A stretch of DNA of 44,634 nt from Gammaproteobacteria bacterium. GTDB lineage: Bacteria; Pseudomonadota; Gammaproteobacteria; Arenicellales; Poriferihabitantaceae. Below the pieces are notes generated by a model that worked only from the letters and a program-made list of their open reading frames with translations, made no database searches and had not been told where the DNA came from. This document shows, one piece after another, positions 16,958 to 26,448 of the stretch. Position numbers and translations under genes: made by a program. Numbering within the stretch: position 1 is the first letter of the stretch; every line of letters begins with the position of its first letter. Location of the stretch: contig JAPOUQ010000050.1 of assembly GCA_026708585.1 (NCBI GenBank), positions 1-44,634 of the forward strand. Direction: 5' to 3'.

Positions 16958-17719
16958 ATGAATATTCCGGGAATCAGGGCTATTTTTAACCATGAAATGG
17001 ATCGGGCCAGACGCACTATTTTTCAGAGTCTGGTATCTCCGGTCATATCTACCTCCTTGTATTTTGTGGTCTTTGGATCAGCAATCGGCTCTCGCATCAC
17101 AGAAATTGATGGCGTATCGTATGGTTCTTTTATCGTACCTGGCCTCATTATGCTGACCTTGATGACCCAAAGTGTAACCTATGCATCATTCGGAATATTT
17201 TTTCCACGCTTTACTGGAACCACTTACGAAATACTTTCTGCTCCGATCTCCCACCTCGAAATTGTGATCGGCTATGTTGGGGCAGCAGTAACCAAATCAG
17301 TGATTGTTGGGCTGGTGATTCTGGCTACCTCAGGTCTATTTGTGGATATCTATGTTGCCCATGTGGGATGGATGTTGCTATTTTTGTTACTGACCGCTTT
17401 CACCTTTAGTCTGTTCGGATTTTTGATTGGTATCTGGGCTGAAAATTTTGAACGATTGCAAATCATTCCTTTGCTAGTTGTTACTCCACTGGTTTTTTTG
17501 GGTGGCAGTTTCTATTCGGTGAGCATGCTCCCTGAGTTCTGGCAAAAGGTCACATATTTCAATCCGGTTTTGTATCTGGTCAGTGGGTTCCGGTGGAGTT
17601 TTTATGAGATATCCGATGTTAGCGTCGTGATTAGTCTCAGTATGATCGCGACCTTTCTGGTCATTTGTATTGCCTTAACTTGGTGGATTTTCAAAACCGG
17701 TTATAAGCTTAAGGAATAA
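16958..17719 (+). CDS. ABC-2 type transporter permease
   Basis: Membrane subunit of 253 residues with about six spans and the ABC-2 signature region '[43 protein letters not shown]', as in the E. coli YadH family. An AAGGAGG ribosome binding site lies upstream of the ATG. It pairs with the preceding ATPase to form an exporter of unknown substrate. It ends 17 bases from the end of the convergent MFS gene, with no visible terminator hairpin between them. Confidence 0.93.
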   Translation: MNIPGIRAIFNHEMDRARRTIFQSLVSPVISTSLYFVVFGSAIGSRITEIDGVSYGSFIVPGLIMLTLMTQSVTYASFGIFFPRFTGTTYEILSAPISHLEIVIGYVGAAVTKSVIVGLVILATSGLFVDIYVAHVGWMLLFLLLTAFTFSLFGFLIGIWAENFERLQIIPLLVVTPLVFLGGSFYSVSMLPEFWQKVTYFNPVLYLVSGFRWSFYEISDVSVVISLSMIATFLVICIALTWWIFKTGYKLKE

Positions 17720-17736
17720 AGTCCTGAAGGATCAAT

Positions 17737-19134
17737 TTATCGCGTAAATCGCCAAGCTGTAACATTCCCACATAGGGCCAGAGGAATAAATCCAGCAAAG
17801 ATCCAGAATGCAACAGTCTGGATTTGATCGATGGACAAACCAGAAGTCAGGCCCAGAGAGTTTGCGATCAAGCCACAAAGTGCAGAACCCAAAGCAAAAC
17901 CCATCTGCTGTGTGATCGGAATTAAGGAGGAAGCACGGTCTTTCTCCTGTTGGGGCGAAGACCCTTGAATTCGCTTAATGATAAACCCCCACATCATGCC
18001 GAATCCACCGGTTGAAATCATGGAGCATAATGCAATCAACCAGATTGGCCCGTATGGAAAAGTAATCGAGCAAGCCACTAGTCCAATCAGCACGAGTGCG
18101 CTCCCGAAACGGATCAAAATATGTTCGTATTGCGATGGGGTACTTGAGAAAGTCAATGCCATGATCCCCCAGGCTAAAGACTCCAGCATCAATATCACAC
18201 CTGCAGTAAATGGTGTCATGTTGTGCAACTTGATCAAGATTAATGGACCATATATAGATAATGACATGATGCTCAAACAAAGCAGGAGAATGGTCATGAT
18301 ACCGTTATTCAGCGAATGCGAAAAGTCTCCGATAGTTTGGGGAAACATACGGTTATCCATCGAATGGACATCACGATAAACAAAAATAACGATACAGATA
18401 ATTCCACCGATGATCAGTATGGGGGACACAATGACGTGGAATTTCATCCCGGCAGCTGACATCATCAGTATGGCCATCGCTAACAATGCGAGACGAATTA
18501 ACGGCAATCTGGTTGTTATTGTTTTTCTTGCTGGATCAGATGTACTCATCAGACGACGGATGATTACAGCCAATAAGCCAGCCTGAAAGGCGAATGCCCA
18601 AAACGCATAACGCCAATCTGCCCAAGTCGAAAATGCCCCACCAATCATGGGACTTGCGAACGTAGCCATCATCCAAACGACTGAGATCATAGCAACAACC
18701 CGAGGTACATATTTTGGATCGAAAAACCGGCTCTGTGCAATAAATACTGTACCAACTAGGCATCCACCCCCCATGCCCTGAAAAGTTCTGCCTATCAACA
18801 CGACTGGCATGTTCACTGCAGTTGCGCAGACCACAGTACCGACAACATAAACCAGAGTCGCAGTAATCATTGTGGTGCGTAGTCCATGCTGAGTAACGAG
18901 AATGCTAGATGCGGTTCCAGAAACAATGGATCCCATCAAATACAGTGCAAAAGTCCAACTGATCAGATTCAACCCACCCATCTCATCAACTGCGCTTGGC
19001 ATGGTTGTTGCAGTAAGCAACGTATTTGTTGCGTGTAGCCACATAGCTAAACACAAAGTGAGTAACAGCGGAAGATGTTGGCGATTTAGGAGATCTGACC
19101 AAGATGCTGTAGTTGAGATTACCAAATTCTTCAT
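17737..19134 (-). CDS. MFS transporter, drug:H+ antiporter-like
   Basis: Integral membrane protein of 465 residues with about 12-14 predicted spans. An early conserved region reads 'PSAVDEMGGLNLISWTFALYLMGSIVSG', followed by a motif similar to MFS motif C/antiporter sequences ('GRTFQGMGGGCLVGTVFI'). This arrangement is usual for the EmrB/DHA2 and related families that export drugs or metabolites by proton exchange. The gene stands alone on its strand and converges with the ABC-2 operon. Confidence 0.85.
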   Translation of the reverse strand: MKNLVISTTASWSDLLNRQHLPLLLTLCLAMWLHATNTLLTATTMPSAVDEMGGLNLISWTFALYLMGSIVSGTASSILVTQHGLRTTMITATLVYVVGTVVCATAVNMPVVLIGRTFQGMGGGCLVGTVFIAQSRFFDPKYVPRVVAMISVVWMMATFASPMIGGAFSTWADWRYAFWAFAFQAGLLAVIIRRLMSTSDPARKTITTRLPLIRLALLAMAILMMSAAGMKFHVIVSPILIIGGIICIVIFVYRDVHSMDNRMFPQTIGDFSHSLNNGIMTILLLCLSIMSLSIYGPLILIKLHNMTPFTAGVILMLESLAWGIMALTFSSTPSQYEHILIRFGSALVLIGLVACSITFPYGPIWLIALCSMISTGGFGMMWGFIIKRIQGSSPQQEKDRASSLIPITQQMGFALGSALCGLIANSLGLTSGLSIDQIQTVAFWIFAGFIPLALCGNVTAWRFTR

Positions 19135-19176
19135 CCTGTTGCATCCGAAGAATGAGAGAAAACTATATCTGAAATT

Positions 19177-19473
19177 TTGACGAAGAGCAGTCTGATTTCA
19201 AGATTTCTGACACAAAATTCTAAAGATTACACTTTCTTTCATTATCCCGTAACGAATCAGCTTAGTTCGACAAGGAAATGGATACACCATGAACTTGGCA
19301 AACGAATGAATTTTGCAGTTATGCAAACAGACCAATTGGAGGCAAAAATGAATCTGTCTTTTGAACCACTGAGAGCTGACATGGCCCAGCGCGAGAATTG
19401 ACCTCTGATTGCAATGCTCGGCGGCTTCGTAATAGACACTGCAATCTTGAGCTTGCTGCTTACCACACAATAA
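19177..19473 (+). pseudogene. Decayed coiled-coil/membrane-anchor gene, in-frame stop
   Basis: The frame from 19177 reads '...QTDQLEAKMNLSFEPLRADMAQREN', hits TGA at 19399-19401, then continues in the same frame as 'PLIAMLGGFVIDTAILSLLLTTQ' to TAA at 19471-19473. A heptad-like acidic coiled coil ending in 'MAQREN' followed by one hydrophobic anchor resembles DUF1640-type coiled-coil membrane proteins. The stop falls exactly between the two parts, so this is read as a disrupted remnant. The N-terminal part is poorly matched and may be unrelated. Confidence 0.4.
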
Positions 19474-19565
19474 AAACTCCTACAGCCACTTTAGGCAAAG
19501 CAGATCATTAGATATAGTCCAACAAAATTACAAAATGTAACATAGTATTTCGCAGGTTTAATTTT

Positions 19566-19714
19566 GGGGCTTATAAAGAATGGGAATGACAAGTGTTGCC
19601 GTGCTAACCGGACATTACCGGTATTACCGCAGAATTTGCAAATAATCGCAGATAATTGCCAAGATCAGGGTTTGAAATGTTACTGGGAATTGTCAACCAT
19701 TCTTTATAAGCCCC
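19566..19714. mobile_element. 149-bp MITE-like element with 18-bp terminal inverted repeats
   Basis: The left end GGGGCTTATAAAGAATGG (19566-19583) and right end CCATTCTTTATAAGCCCC (19697-19714) are perfect inverted repeats. Directly outside both lies the same octamer TTAATTTT (19558-19565 and 19715-19722), a perfect 8-bp target-site duplication. The 113-base interior has no coding capacity. This is the hallmark of a non-autonomous insertion moved by a transposase elsewhere in the genome. An 8-bp duplication fits families such as ISL3, IS256 or IS66, but I cannot assign it. No second copy is seen in the window. Confidence 0.85.
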
Positions 19715-19814
19715 TTAATTTTCTTACAAATGACCAGCGATTTCTCCCTCAGAATCAAAGAATGCATGAACTTTTATCCTTGAATATTTATATTCTCATG
19801 TCATAATTACAAGG

Positions 19815-20978
19815 ATGATTGAGCGAGAATGCACCCAGAAAGTCGTAAATTTGCTAGCGCAGTTTCCTGCAGTTGTGCTACTGGGTCCGCGGCAGGTGGG
19901 CAAAACAACTTTAGCCAAAGAAATTGCCAAAAGTCGTGATAGTCTGTATCTAGATTTGGAACGACCAAGTGACCGCAATAAACTTTCCGACGCAGATCAG
20001 TTTTTAGAAGTGCATCAAAACAAACTTGTCATACTTGATGAAGTACATCGAACTCCTGAATTATTCCAATCACTACGAGGATTGATCGACCGAGGTCGTA
20101 ACAGAGGATATAAAACTGGTCGTTTTCTATTGCTCGGTTCTGCTTCTATAGAACTTCTAAAACAATCAGGCGAAAGCCTAGCCGGACGAGTTGTCTATGT
20201 CGATTTGCCGCCATTTGATGTACTTGAGGTGAAGCAAACTCAGCATGAAGATCTTTGGCTACGAGGTGGATTTCCCGACAGTTTTCTTGCCCAGACGAAT
20301 GAACAAAGTATGATTTGGCGAGAAAACTTTATCTGGACTTATTTAGAGAGGGACATCCCTCTTCTTGGACCGCGAATCCAAGCAGAATCATTATACCGTT
20401 TCTGGGTCATGCTAGCTCATGCCCAAGGCAGTATTTTAAATGCTGCGAAACTGGCACAAAGTCTTGCTGTCAACAATAAAACAATTGCTCGATACCTAGA
20501 CCTTATGGTTGGACTGATGCTGATTAGGCGATTACAACCCTACCATGTGAATATCAAGAAGAGATTGGTTAAATCACCAAAAATTTATGTTCGTGATAGT
20601 GGAATACTTCATGCGCTACTGAATATCCACAATCGCAACGCGTTATTCGGACATGCTGTTATTGGCTCAAGCTGGGAAGGCTTTGTTATTGAAAACCTGA
20701 TCAATTCATCCAAATCTAGAATACTGCCCAGTTACTACCGAACATCTGCTGGTGCTGAAATTGATTTGATCTTGGAATTTCCAGGATTATCTCAAAAATG
20801 GGCCATAGAGGTAAAATTCGGGTCCACTCCCAAGATATCAAAAGGCTTTCATATTGCACTTGAAGATGTACAGCCAGATCGGACCTTTGTAGTGCATTCG
20901 GGAGAAAGTAGATATCCATTATCAGAAGGTGTGGAAGCAATCGGTCTACCGGAAATGCTCAAGTTGGTTCGAAGGTAA
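19815..20978 (+). CDS. AAA ATPase with DUF4143 C-terminal domain
   Basis: Orphan ATPase of 387 residues. The N-terminal AAA_14-like domain has Walker A 'GPRQVGKTT' (residues 24-32) and Walker B 'LVILDEVH' (D75, E76). The C-terminal DUF4143 domain shows a PD-(D/E)xK nuclease-like set: E288 in 'SSWEGFVIENL', D317 in 'GAEIDLIL' and 'IEVK' (E332, K334). The family is widespread, often with mobile or toxin-like distribution, and its role is unknown. The conserved start 'MIERECTQKVVNLLAQFPAVVLLGPRQVGKTTL' supports the ATG at 19815, although AAGG abuts it too closely for a normal ribosome binding site. It stands alone, 93 bases past the MITE duplication. Confidence 0.85.
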   Translation: MIERECTQKVVNLLAQFPAVVLLGPRQVGKTTLAKEIAKSRDSLYLDLERPSDRNKLSDADQFLEVHQNKLVILDEVHRTPELFQSLRGLIDRGRNRGYKTGRFLLLGSASIELLKQSGESLAGRVVYVDLPPFDVLEVKQTQHEDLWLRGGFPDSFLAQTNEQSMIWRENFIWTYLERDIPLLGPRIQAESLYRFWVMLAHAQGSILNAAKLAQSLAVNNKTIARYLDLMVGLMLIRRLQPYHVNIKKRLVKSPKIYVRDSGILHALLNIHNRNALFGHAVIGSSWEGFVIENLINSSKSRILPSYYRTSAGAEIDLILEFPGLSQKWAIEVKFGSTPKISKGFHIALEDVQPDRTFVVHSGESRYPLSEGVEAIGLPEMLKLVRR

Positions 20979-21255
20979 ACGATTGACACATCTGCATCCA
21001 ATCACCCTATGAAACGACTCGCTAATCTCAAACAATTGTTATCACATGTCCGATTTGTCAGATCACTTCAGAAAACAGGGTGAAATCACTGTTGGGATTT
21101 CGAGTTTCTCCGATACCTAGGCAATCGAAAATAATTTGAGTGATCATTCTGGTTGAAAGACAGATACAAGAACAGATACAATAAAAATGAATTTAACAAC
21201 GCAAAGTTACAGCGTATAGTTTCCTTCCAAAACATATTATATCAGGTATAAATTC

Positions 21256-22452
21256 ATGAAACGACTGCATTATCTGACGCGTGCCATTTTACCGGCTATG
21301 CTGTTTTCTATTTGCACTGTACCCACTATTGCAGACACGGTACGAATCGGTTTCGTAACCACATTAACGACACCGGCTGGAGTAATCGGAGTTGACATGA
21401 AAAACTCGGTCGAATTGGCGCTAGAGCATATCGGGAATCAGATGGGCGGCCTTGATGTGGAACTGATTTTCGAGGATGATGGCTTCAAACCGGATATCGG
21501 CAAACAAAAAACCGACAAGCTAGTTAAGCAGGACGATGTAGATTTTGTAACGGGATATATCTGGTCACATGTTTTGCTTGCTTCAAGTAAGTCGGTACTG
21601 GATGCTGGCAAATTTCTGATTAGTGCCAATGCCGGGCCTTCGAAAATGGCTGGAGTTCTTTGTCACGAGAATTTCTTCTCGACTTCTTGGCAGAACGATC
21701 AAACACCGATGGCCATGGGGCAATACCTAACTGAGCAGGGTGTAAAATCACTTTATATTATGGCACCCAACTATGCAGCGGGCAAGGATGTAGTAGCCGG
21801 TACAGAGTCAACATTCCAAGGTGAGTTGGTTGGTAAGGACTTGACCAAGTGGGGAGCAGATGCCCAACTGGATTTTTCAGCAGAATTAGCGAAAGCGAAA
21901 GCATCCGGAGCCGATGGACTCTTTGTGTTCTATCCGGGCAAAGCTGGAGGGGCCTTTATCCGACAATATCAACAGGCTGGCCTGCAAGATGAACTCCCCT
22001 TATATTCCGTTTTCACAGTGGATTCCATTAGTTTGCCCCGATTTCAGGAAGCAGGAATGTTAGGAGTTCTTGGATCAAAGATGACCATGTTCTGGTCCCC
22101 AGATTTGGACACTCCTGGAAACCGCAAATTTGTCTCTGCATATCTCGAAAAACACGGTAAATACCCTTCATTTTACGGTGCTCAGTCTTATGATTCGATT
22201 ATGTTGATTCACAGTGCACTAGAAGCTGTAGGTGGAAATCTGGAGGATAAGGACGGAATACGGGCGGCCCTAAAAGCGGCAAATTTCGATTCAGTGCGTG
22301 GACAGTATACTTATGGCAATAATCATATGCCAATCCAGAATTTTTATTTGCGAGAAGTGGTTGAGGACGATGCAGGACGCTGGACTACTCGAATCGTTGA
22401 TACAGTGTTCGAGAATCATCAAGACCCCTATGCTAGTGAATGCAAGATGTAA
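21256..22452 (+). CDS. Periplasmic substrate-binding protein of Liv-type ABC importer
   Basis: Binding protein of 398 residues. An N-terminal signal peptide, 'MKRLHYLTRAILPAMLFS..' with probable cleavage after 'TIA', precedes 'DTVRIGFVTTLTTPAGVIGVDMKNSVELAL', the usual opening of peripla_BP_6/LivK proteins. AGG lies about 9 bases before the ATG. It leads a five-gene importer operon. The Liv class takes up branched-chain amino acids, but many members bind aromatic acids, amides, urea or other small acids, so the ligand is open. The importer lies upstream of the Rieske/BKACE operon on the same strand and could feed it. Confidence 0.9.
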   Translation: MKRLHYLTRAILPAMLFSICTVPTIADTVRIGFVTTLTTPAGVIGVDMKNSVELALEHIGNQMGGLDVELIFEDDGFKPDIGKQKTDKLVKQDDVDFVTGYIWSHVLLASSKSVLDAGKFLISANAGPSKMAGVLCHENFFSTSWQNDQTPMAMGQYLTEQGVKSLYIMAPNYAAGKDVVAGTESTFQGELVGKDLTKWGADAQLDFSAELAKAKASGADGLFVFYPGKAGGAFIRQYQQAGLQDELPLYSVFTVDSISLPRFQEAGMLGVLGSKMTMFWSPDLDTPGNRKFVSAYLEKHGKYPSFYGAQSYDSIMLIHSALEAVGGNLEDKDGIRAALKAANFDSVRGQYTYGNNHMPIQNFYLREVVEDDAGRWTTRIVDTVFENHQDPYASECKM

Positions 22453-22491
22453 CCAAACATTGAAACGAACCTATCGGATTGTTATGACTCT

Positions 22492-23418
22492 ATGGACTGG
22501 GGCTTACTACTGACCCAGTTGATGAATGGATTGCAGTTCGGACTGTTACTATTCCTCTTGGCGTCCGGATTGACCCTGATTTTTGGGATTATGGATTTCA
22601 TTAATCTCTCCCACGGGTCGTTCTACATGATCGGTGCCTATTTCTGCGGCTCGATCGTGGCTCGTGGAGAGTCTTTCTTTATCGCTGTGCTATTTGCTCT
22701 GGTTGGCATGTTTGTTGTCGGTGCACTCGTTGAATGGATAGTCGCCAGACGCCTTTATCGTGCTGATCACCTTGACCAAGTTTTGGCAACGTTTGGATTG
22801 ATTTTGATTTTCGATGCCATCGTACATATTATCTGGGGCCCTGCTGGGATGGCAATTCCCCTTCCGGAATTCCTTGACGGTCAGGTAAGTTTGGGAACCT
22901 TGGAACTGCCAACCTATCGGCTGGTTATCATTTCTGGTGGACTGCTTGTAGCCGGCATCCTCAGTGTTCTAGTTACCCGCAGCCGTCTTGGAATGATCAT
23001 TCGAGCTGGTGCTTCTAATCAAACCATGGTCGAGGCCTTAGGCGTGAACATCCACAAACTGTTTCTGATTGTATTTGCAATTGGTGCCACCATGTCAGGG
23101 TTTGCCGGCATGCTCATCGCTCCAATTACTGAGGCAAGTATCGGCATGGGAAACGATATCATCATCATCGCCTTTGTAGTTGTGATCGTAGGAGGCATCG
23201 GTTCCGTAAAAGGTGCCTTTTATGCGTCTATCCTAATCGGTCTAATTGACACTCTGGGCAGATCATATCTTGATGATCTAATGAAACTATTTATGTCTTT
23301 AGATCATGCCGAGACAGCTGCACCGGCGTTGTCTGCGATGCTGATCTATATCCTCATGGCGATCGTGCTGGCTTTCAAACCACAGGGACTCTTTCCCCCT
23401 GCAGGTATTCGTCCATAA
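22492..23418 (+). CDS. Liv-type ABC permease (LivH family)
   Basis: Inner-membrane permease of 308 residues with about eight spans. The N-terminus 'LMNGLQFGLLLFLLASGLTLIFGIMDFINLSHGSFYMIGAY' is diagnostic of the LivH family. The cytoplasmic loop 'TRSRLGMIIRAGASNQTMVEALGVNIHKL' contacts the ATPases. Its stop codon overlaps the next ATG by one base (TAATG), coupling it to the LivM gene. Confidence 0.94.
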   Translation: MDWGLLLTQLMNGLQFGLLLFLLASGLTLIFGIMDFINLSHGSFYMIGAYFCGSIVARGESFFIAVLFALVGMFVVGALVEWIVARRLYRADHLDQVLATFGLILIFDAIVHIIWGPAGMAIPLPEFLDGQVSLGTLELPTYRLVIISGGLLVAGILSVLVTRSRLGMIIRAGASNQTMVEALGVNIHKLFLIVFAIGATMSGFAGMLIAPITEASIGMGNDIIIIAFVVVIVGGIGSVKGAFYASILIGLIDTLGRSYLDDLMKLFMSLDHAETAAPALSAMLIYILMAIVLAFKPQGLFPPAGIRP

Positions 23419-24410
23419 TGGGTTGGATTCCATCAACAGTATCCGGGCGCTGCTATTGCATAATTTTGTTCTTCCTTGCAGGAGCCCCCTGGATTTTCCT
23501 GTGGACCAACCAACCATTCTTGCTGGATCTTTTATGCAGAGGACTAATACTGGCAATCGCAGCAACAAGTTTGAATCTGATAATGGGATACGGTGGCATG
23601 GTCAGCCTTGGACATGCCGCCTTTATTGGAATTGGAGCCTATTGTGTCGGAATCCCCGCTTACTACGATATTTATAATGGCTGGGTTCATCTTGGCTTAA
23701 CTGTCGTTGTGAGTGCTATTTTTGCACTCTTGACTGGACTAGTAAGTCTGCGTACCAAAGGGGTTTATTTCATTATGATTACTTTAGCCTTTAGTCAGAT
23801 GATTTACTTCACCTTCGTCAGTCTTGAAGAGTATGGTGGAGATGATGGTCTGGTCATTTATCTTCGAAGTGAATTTCCCGACTTCCTCACTATGCAGGGT
23901 CCGGTTGCCCTCTATTACTGGATATTTTCAACCTTGCTGTTAACTCTGTTTTTGGTGCACCGATTGGTTCATGCGCACTTTGGTCGCGTAATTGTTGGAG
24001 CGAAACACAATGAACAGCGTATGCAGTTATTGGGTTTTGATACATATCGGTATCGCCTAACATGCTATGTGATTTCGGGAGTAATATGTGGCCTTGCCGG
24101 AATGCTTTTAGGCAATTTTACTGGATTCATCAGTCCTGAGATGATGAACTGGATTCGATCTGGAGAACTTATCTTCATGGTGGTCATGGGGGGTTCGGGG
24201 TTCCTGTTTGGACCATTGATCGGAACCGGCGCTTTTGTATTTCTCGAACAGTATTTGCCGGAATTTATGAAATTTCTGAATCCATCTTGGCTGGAATATT
24301 GGCATTTGCCTTTTGGACTACTATTGGTCCTGCTAGTTCTAGTTGGGAAGGGTGGTATCCATGGTATGTTGTCGAAACTGGATTCCAAAGCTCAGCAATC
24401 CTCAAAATGA
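23418..24410 (+). CDS. Liv-type ABC permease (LivM family)
   Basis: Inner-membrane permease of 330 residues and partner of the LivH-like protein. 'GLILAIAATSLNLIMGYGGMVSLGHAAFIGIGAYCVGIPAYY' is the conserved LivM segment. 'FGRVIVGAKHNEQRMQLLGFDTYRYRLTCYVISGVICGLAGMLLG' holds the coupling helix. It overlaps the LivG gene by 4 bases (ATGA). Confidence 0.94.
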   Translation: MGWIPSTVSGRCYCIILFFLAGAPWIFLWTNQPFLLDLLCRGLILAIAATSLNLIMGYGGMVSLGHAAFIGIGAYCVGIPAYYDIYNGWVHLGLTVVVSAIFALLTGLVSLRTKGVYFIMITLAFSQMIYFTFVSLEEYGGDDGLVIYLRSEFPDFLTMQGPVALYYWIFSTLLLTLFLVHRLVHAHFGRVIVGAKHNEQRMQLLGFDTYRYRLTCYVISGVICGLAGMLLGNFTGFISPEMMNWIRSGELIFMVVMGGSGFLFGPLIGTGAFVFLEQYLPEFMKFLNPSWLEYWHLPFGLLLVLLVLVGKGGIHGMLSKLDSKAQQSSK

Positions 24411-25159
24411 CGAGACCGCTATTGCATATCTCGGGGCTATGCAAAAGTTTTGGGGGGATTGTAGCGACTGACCATATTGACCTTGAAATCCGACCCGGAT
24501 TCATCCACGCCATTATCGGACCCAACGGTGCGGGTAAAACAACTCTGATCGCTCAACTCTCCGGAACACTCATACCTGATGCGGGCCAAATCAAATTTAA
24601 CGGTCATAACATTACTTCTTTATCAGCCCCAAATAGGGTGAAATTAGGTCTGGCCCGCTCATTTCAAATTACTAGTGTGTTACTACCCATGACTGTACTT
24701 GAAAATGTCATGTTGGCAATTCAGGGTACTGATGGTCACTCTTACCGATTCTGGACACCGATACACAAAGATCACGAAATGCTTGACCGTGGTATGACCT
24801 ATTTACAAATGGTCGGCCTAGAGGACCGTGCCCGGTACCTCGCAGCAGAGGTGTCTCATGGTGAACAACGCCAACTGGAAATCGCTATGACTCTGGCCTT
24901 GAAACCTCGCTTGTTGCTCCTAGATGAACCCATGGCTGGTATGGGATTGGAAGAAAGCGCGAGGATGATTCGATTTCTGGCCGGACTCCGAGAACAAACG
25001 ACCATCTTGCTCATTGAACATGATATGGATGCGGTTTTCAGTTTGGCCGATACCCTTTCTGTGTTGGTAAATGGCAGAGTCATTGCTACCGATACCGTGA
25101 AAAATATCCGCGCCAATCCCGAAGTTCAACGCGCTTATCTAGGAGATGATCATGCTTGA
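24407..25159 (+). CDS. Liv-type ABC ATPase (LivG family)
   Basis: ATPase of 250 residues. Walker A '[10 protein letters not shown]', signature 'VSHGEQRQLEIAMTL', Walker B 'LLLLDEPMAGMG' and the switch 'LIEHDMDAVFSLAD' are typical of LivG. The start at 24407 is set by the ATGA overlap with livM and by the opening 'LLHISGLCKSFGGIVATDHIDLEI'; a longer frame from 24287 lies wholly inside livM. It is one of two distinct ATPases serving the importer. Confidence 0.94.
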   Translation: MTRPLLHISGLCKSFGGIVATDHIDLEIRPGFIHAIIGPNGAGKTTLIAQLSGTLIPDAGQIKFNGHNITSLSAPNRVKLGLARSFQITSVLLPMTVLENVMLAIQGTDGHSYRFWTPIHKDHEMLDRGMTYLQMVGLEDRARYLAAEVSHGEQRQLEIAMTLALKPRLLLLDEPMAGMGLEESARMIRFLAGLREQTTILLIEHDMDAVFSLADTLSVLVNGRVIATDTVKNIRANPEVQRAYLGDDHA

Positions 25160-25853
25160 TCTTAAGCGTGTAAAAACCTTTTATGGCTCAATTCAGGCAC
25201 TCTTTGGCATGAGCCTACACATCGAGCAAGGCAAAGTCACTACACTGATTGGTCGTAACGGCATGGGCAAAACGACTACGGTCAATTCCATCATGGGAAT
25301 TACCCCATGCCGTTCGGGCGAAATAACCTTCCTTGGCAACCGAATTGATCATCATGCACCATATCAAGTAGCACAGAATGGAATTGGACTGGTGCCCGAA
25401 GGGCGACAGATCTTCCCCAATCTCAGTGTTCGAGAAAATCTCTTAGTCGGGGCTAATCATTTTTCAGCAAGCAAGTCACCTTGGACGCTTAATCGGGTTA
25501 TCGATTTTTTTCCAGCACTACAAGACCGACTGAATAATATGGGTAACCAGTTATCTGGGGGCGAACAACAAATGCTTGCGATCGGGCGGGCTCTCATGCT
25601 GAATCCCATGCTGTTGATCCTTGATGAAGCTACAGAAGGGCTAGCACCTCTCATTCGACGAGAAATTTGGCATTGCCTGGATGAACTTAAAAAATCCGGC
25701 ATGACCATTCTGCTAATCGATAAGAACATCGAAGAACTCAATCGGATTGCTGACTATCACTACATCATCGAAAAAGGCAAAGTGGTTTGGGATGGTTTCC
25801 CCACTACATTGAAGGACAATGCTGAATTAAAACAAAAATATCTGGGCATTTGA
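25152..25853 (+). CDS. Liv-type ABC ATPase (LivF family)
   Basis: ATPase of 233 residues, the second of the LivGF pair. Walker A 'GRNGMGKTT', 'GLVPEGRQIFPNLSVRENL' (diagnostic of LivF), signature 'LSGGEQQMLAIGRAL' and Walker B 'LLILDEATEGLAP' are present. The ATG at 25152 is preferred because AGGAG (25141-25145) lies 6 bases away; the ATG at 25146 abuts that site. It overlaps the end of livG and closes the importer operon. Confidence 0.93.
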   Translation: MLDLKRVKTFYGSIQALFGMSLHIEQGKVTTLIGRNGMGKTTTVNSIMGITPCRSGEITFLGNRIDHHAPYQVAQNGIGLVPEGRQIFPNLSVRENLLVGANHFSASKSPWTLNRVIDFFPALQDRLNNMGNQLSGGEQQMLAIGRALMLNPMLLILDEATEGLAPLIRREIWHCLDELKKSGMTILLIDKNIEELNRIADYHYIIEKGKVVWDGFPTTLKDNAELKQKYLGI

Positions 25854-26448
25854 ACTCGGGATTGCCATAATTATGATCACTGATCAATGATCAATGAGCT
25901 GGCAAAATATTATCCAGACAAACTGCTCCCTTCTTTGAGCAGATTCCAGACCATTCCGCTTGCTTTAGCTAGCAAGATGATTCGAGACACGCCCCATGAA
26001 CAATAAAGAGCTGTGAATCCACAGGTTGTAGAGAGCTGGACTGAATCCACTTTAGATGTTGTGAATCCAAGCCTCCAGAGGTACAGAATATACTTTGTTG
26101 ACAATTCTCAAGAGCACAAGCAATGTATACCAAAATCCGAAATTGAAAATTCCTCCAACCGGCACGACAGTAATCGTGGTGAATACTCGATTGAACAGTT
26201 CTTTTCTATAAAGTCATTGGATACAAGGCACTGCTGAAAAACTCAAAGAAATTTCAGCTTGAATGTGATCCATGATGCAACGTTGTAACGACAATTCCGG
26301 CAAACCTTAAGACTTCGATTTATAGATATGGTTATAGGAATTTCGCTACAGAATGACCAACAAATGTATTGCAAACGAAAGAAAAATGAAACATTCTATG
26401 ACTCTCAAATTTGGTGACTAAAACAAAATATAGCAGACAGTTTGTGGT
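25854..26448. other. Intergenic region livF-pdxH
   Basis: No gene is recognised in 595 bases. Just after the livF stop there are three TGATCA palindromes at 25874-25879, 25881-25886 and 25888-25893. A small hairpin CTGCTC/GAGCAG lies near 25922-25942 but lacks a T-run. The pdxH promoter must lie here but could not be placed. Confidence 0.4.
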
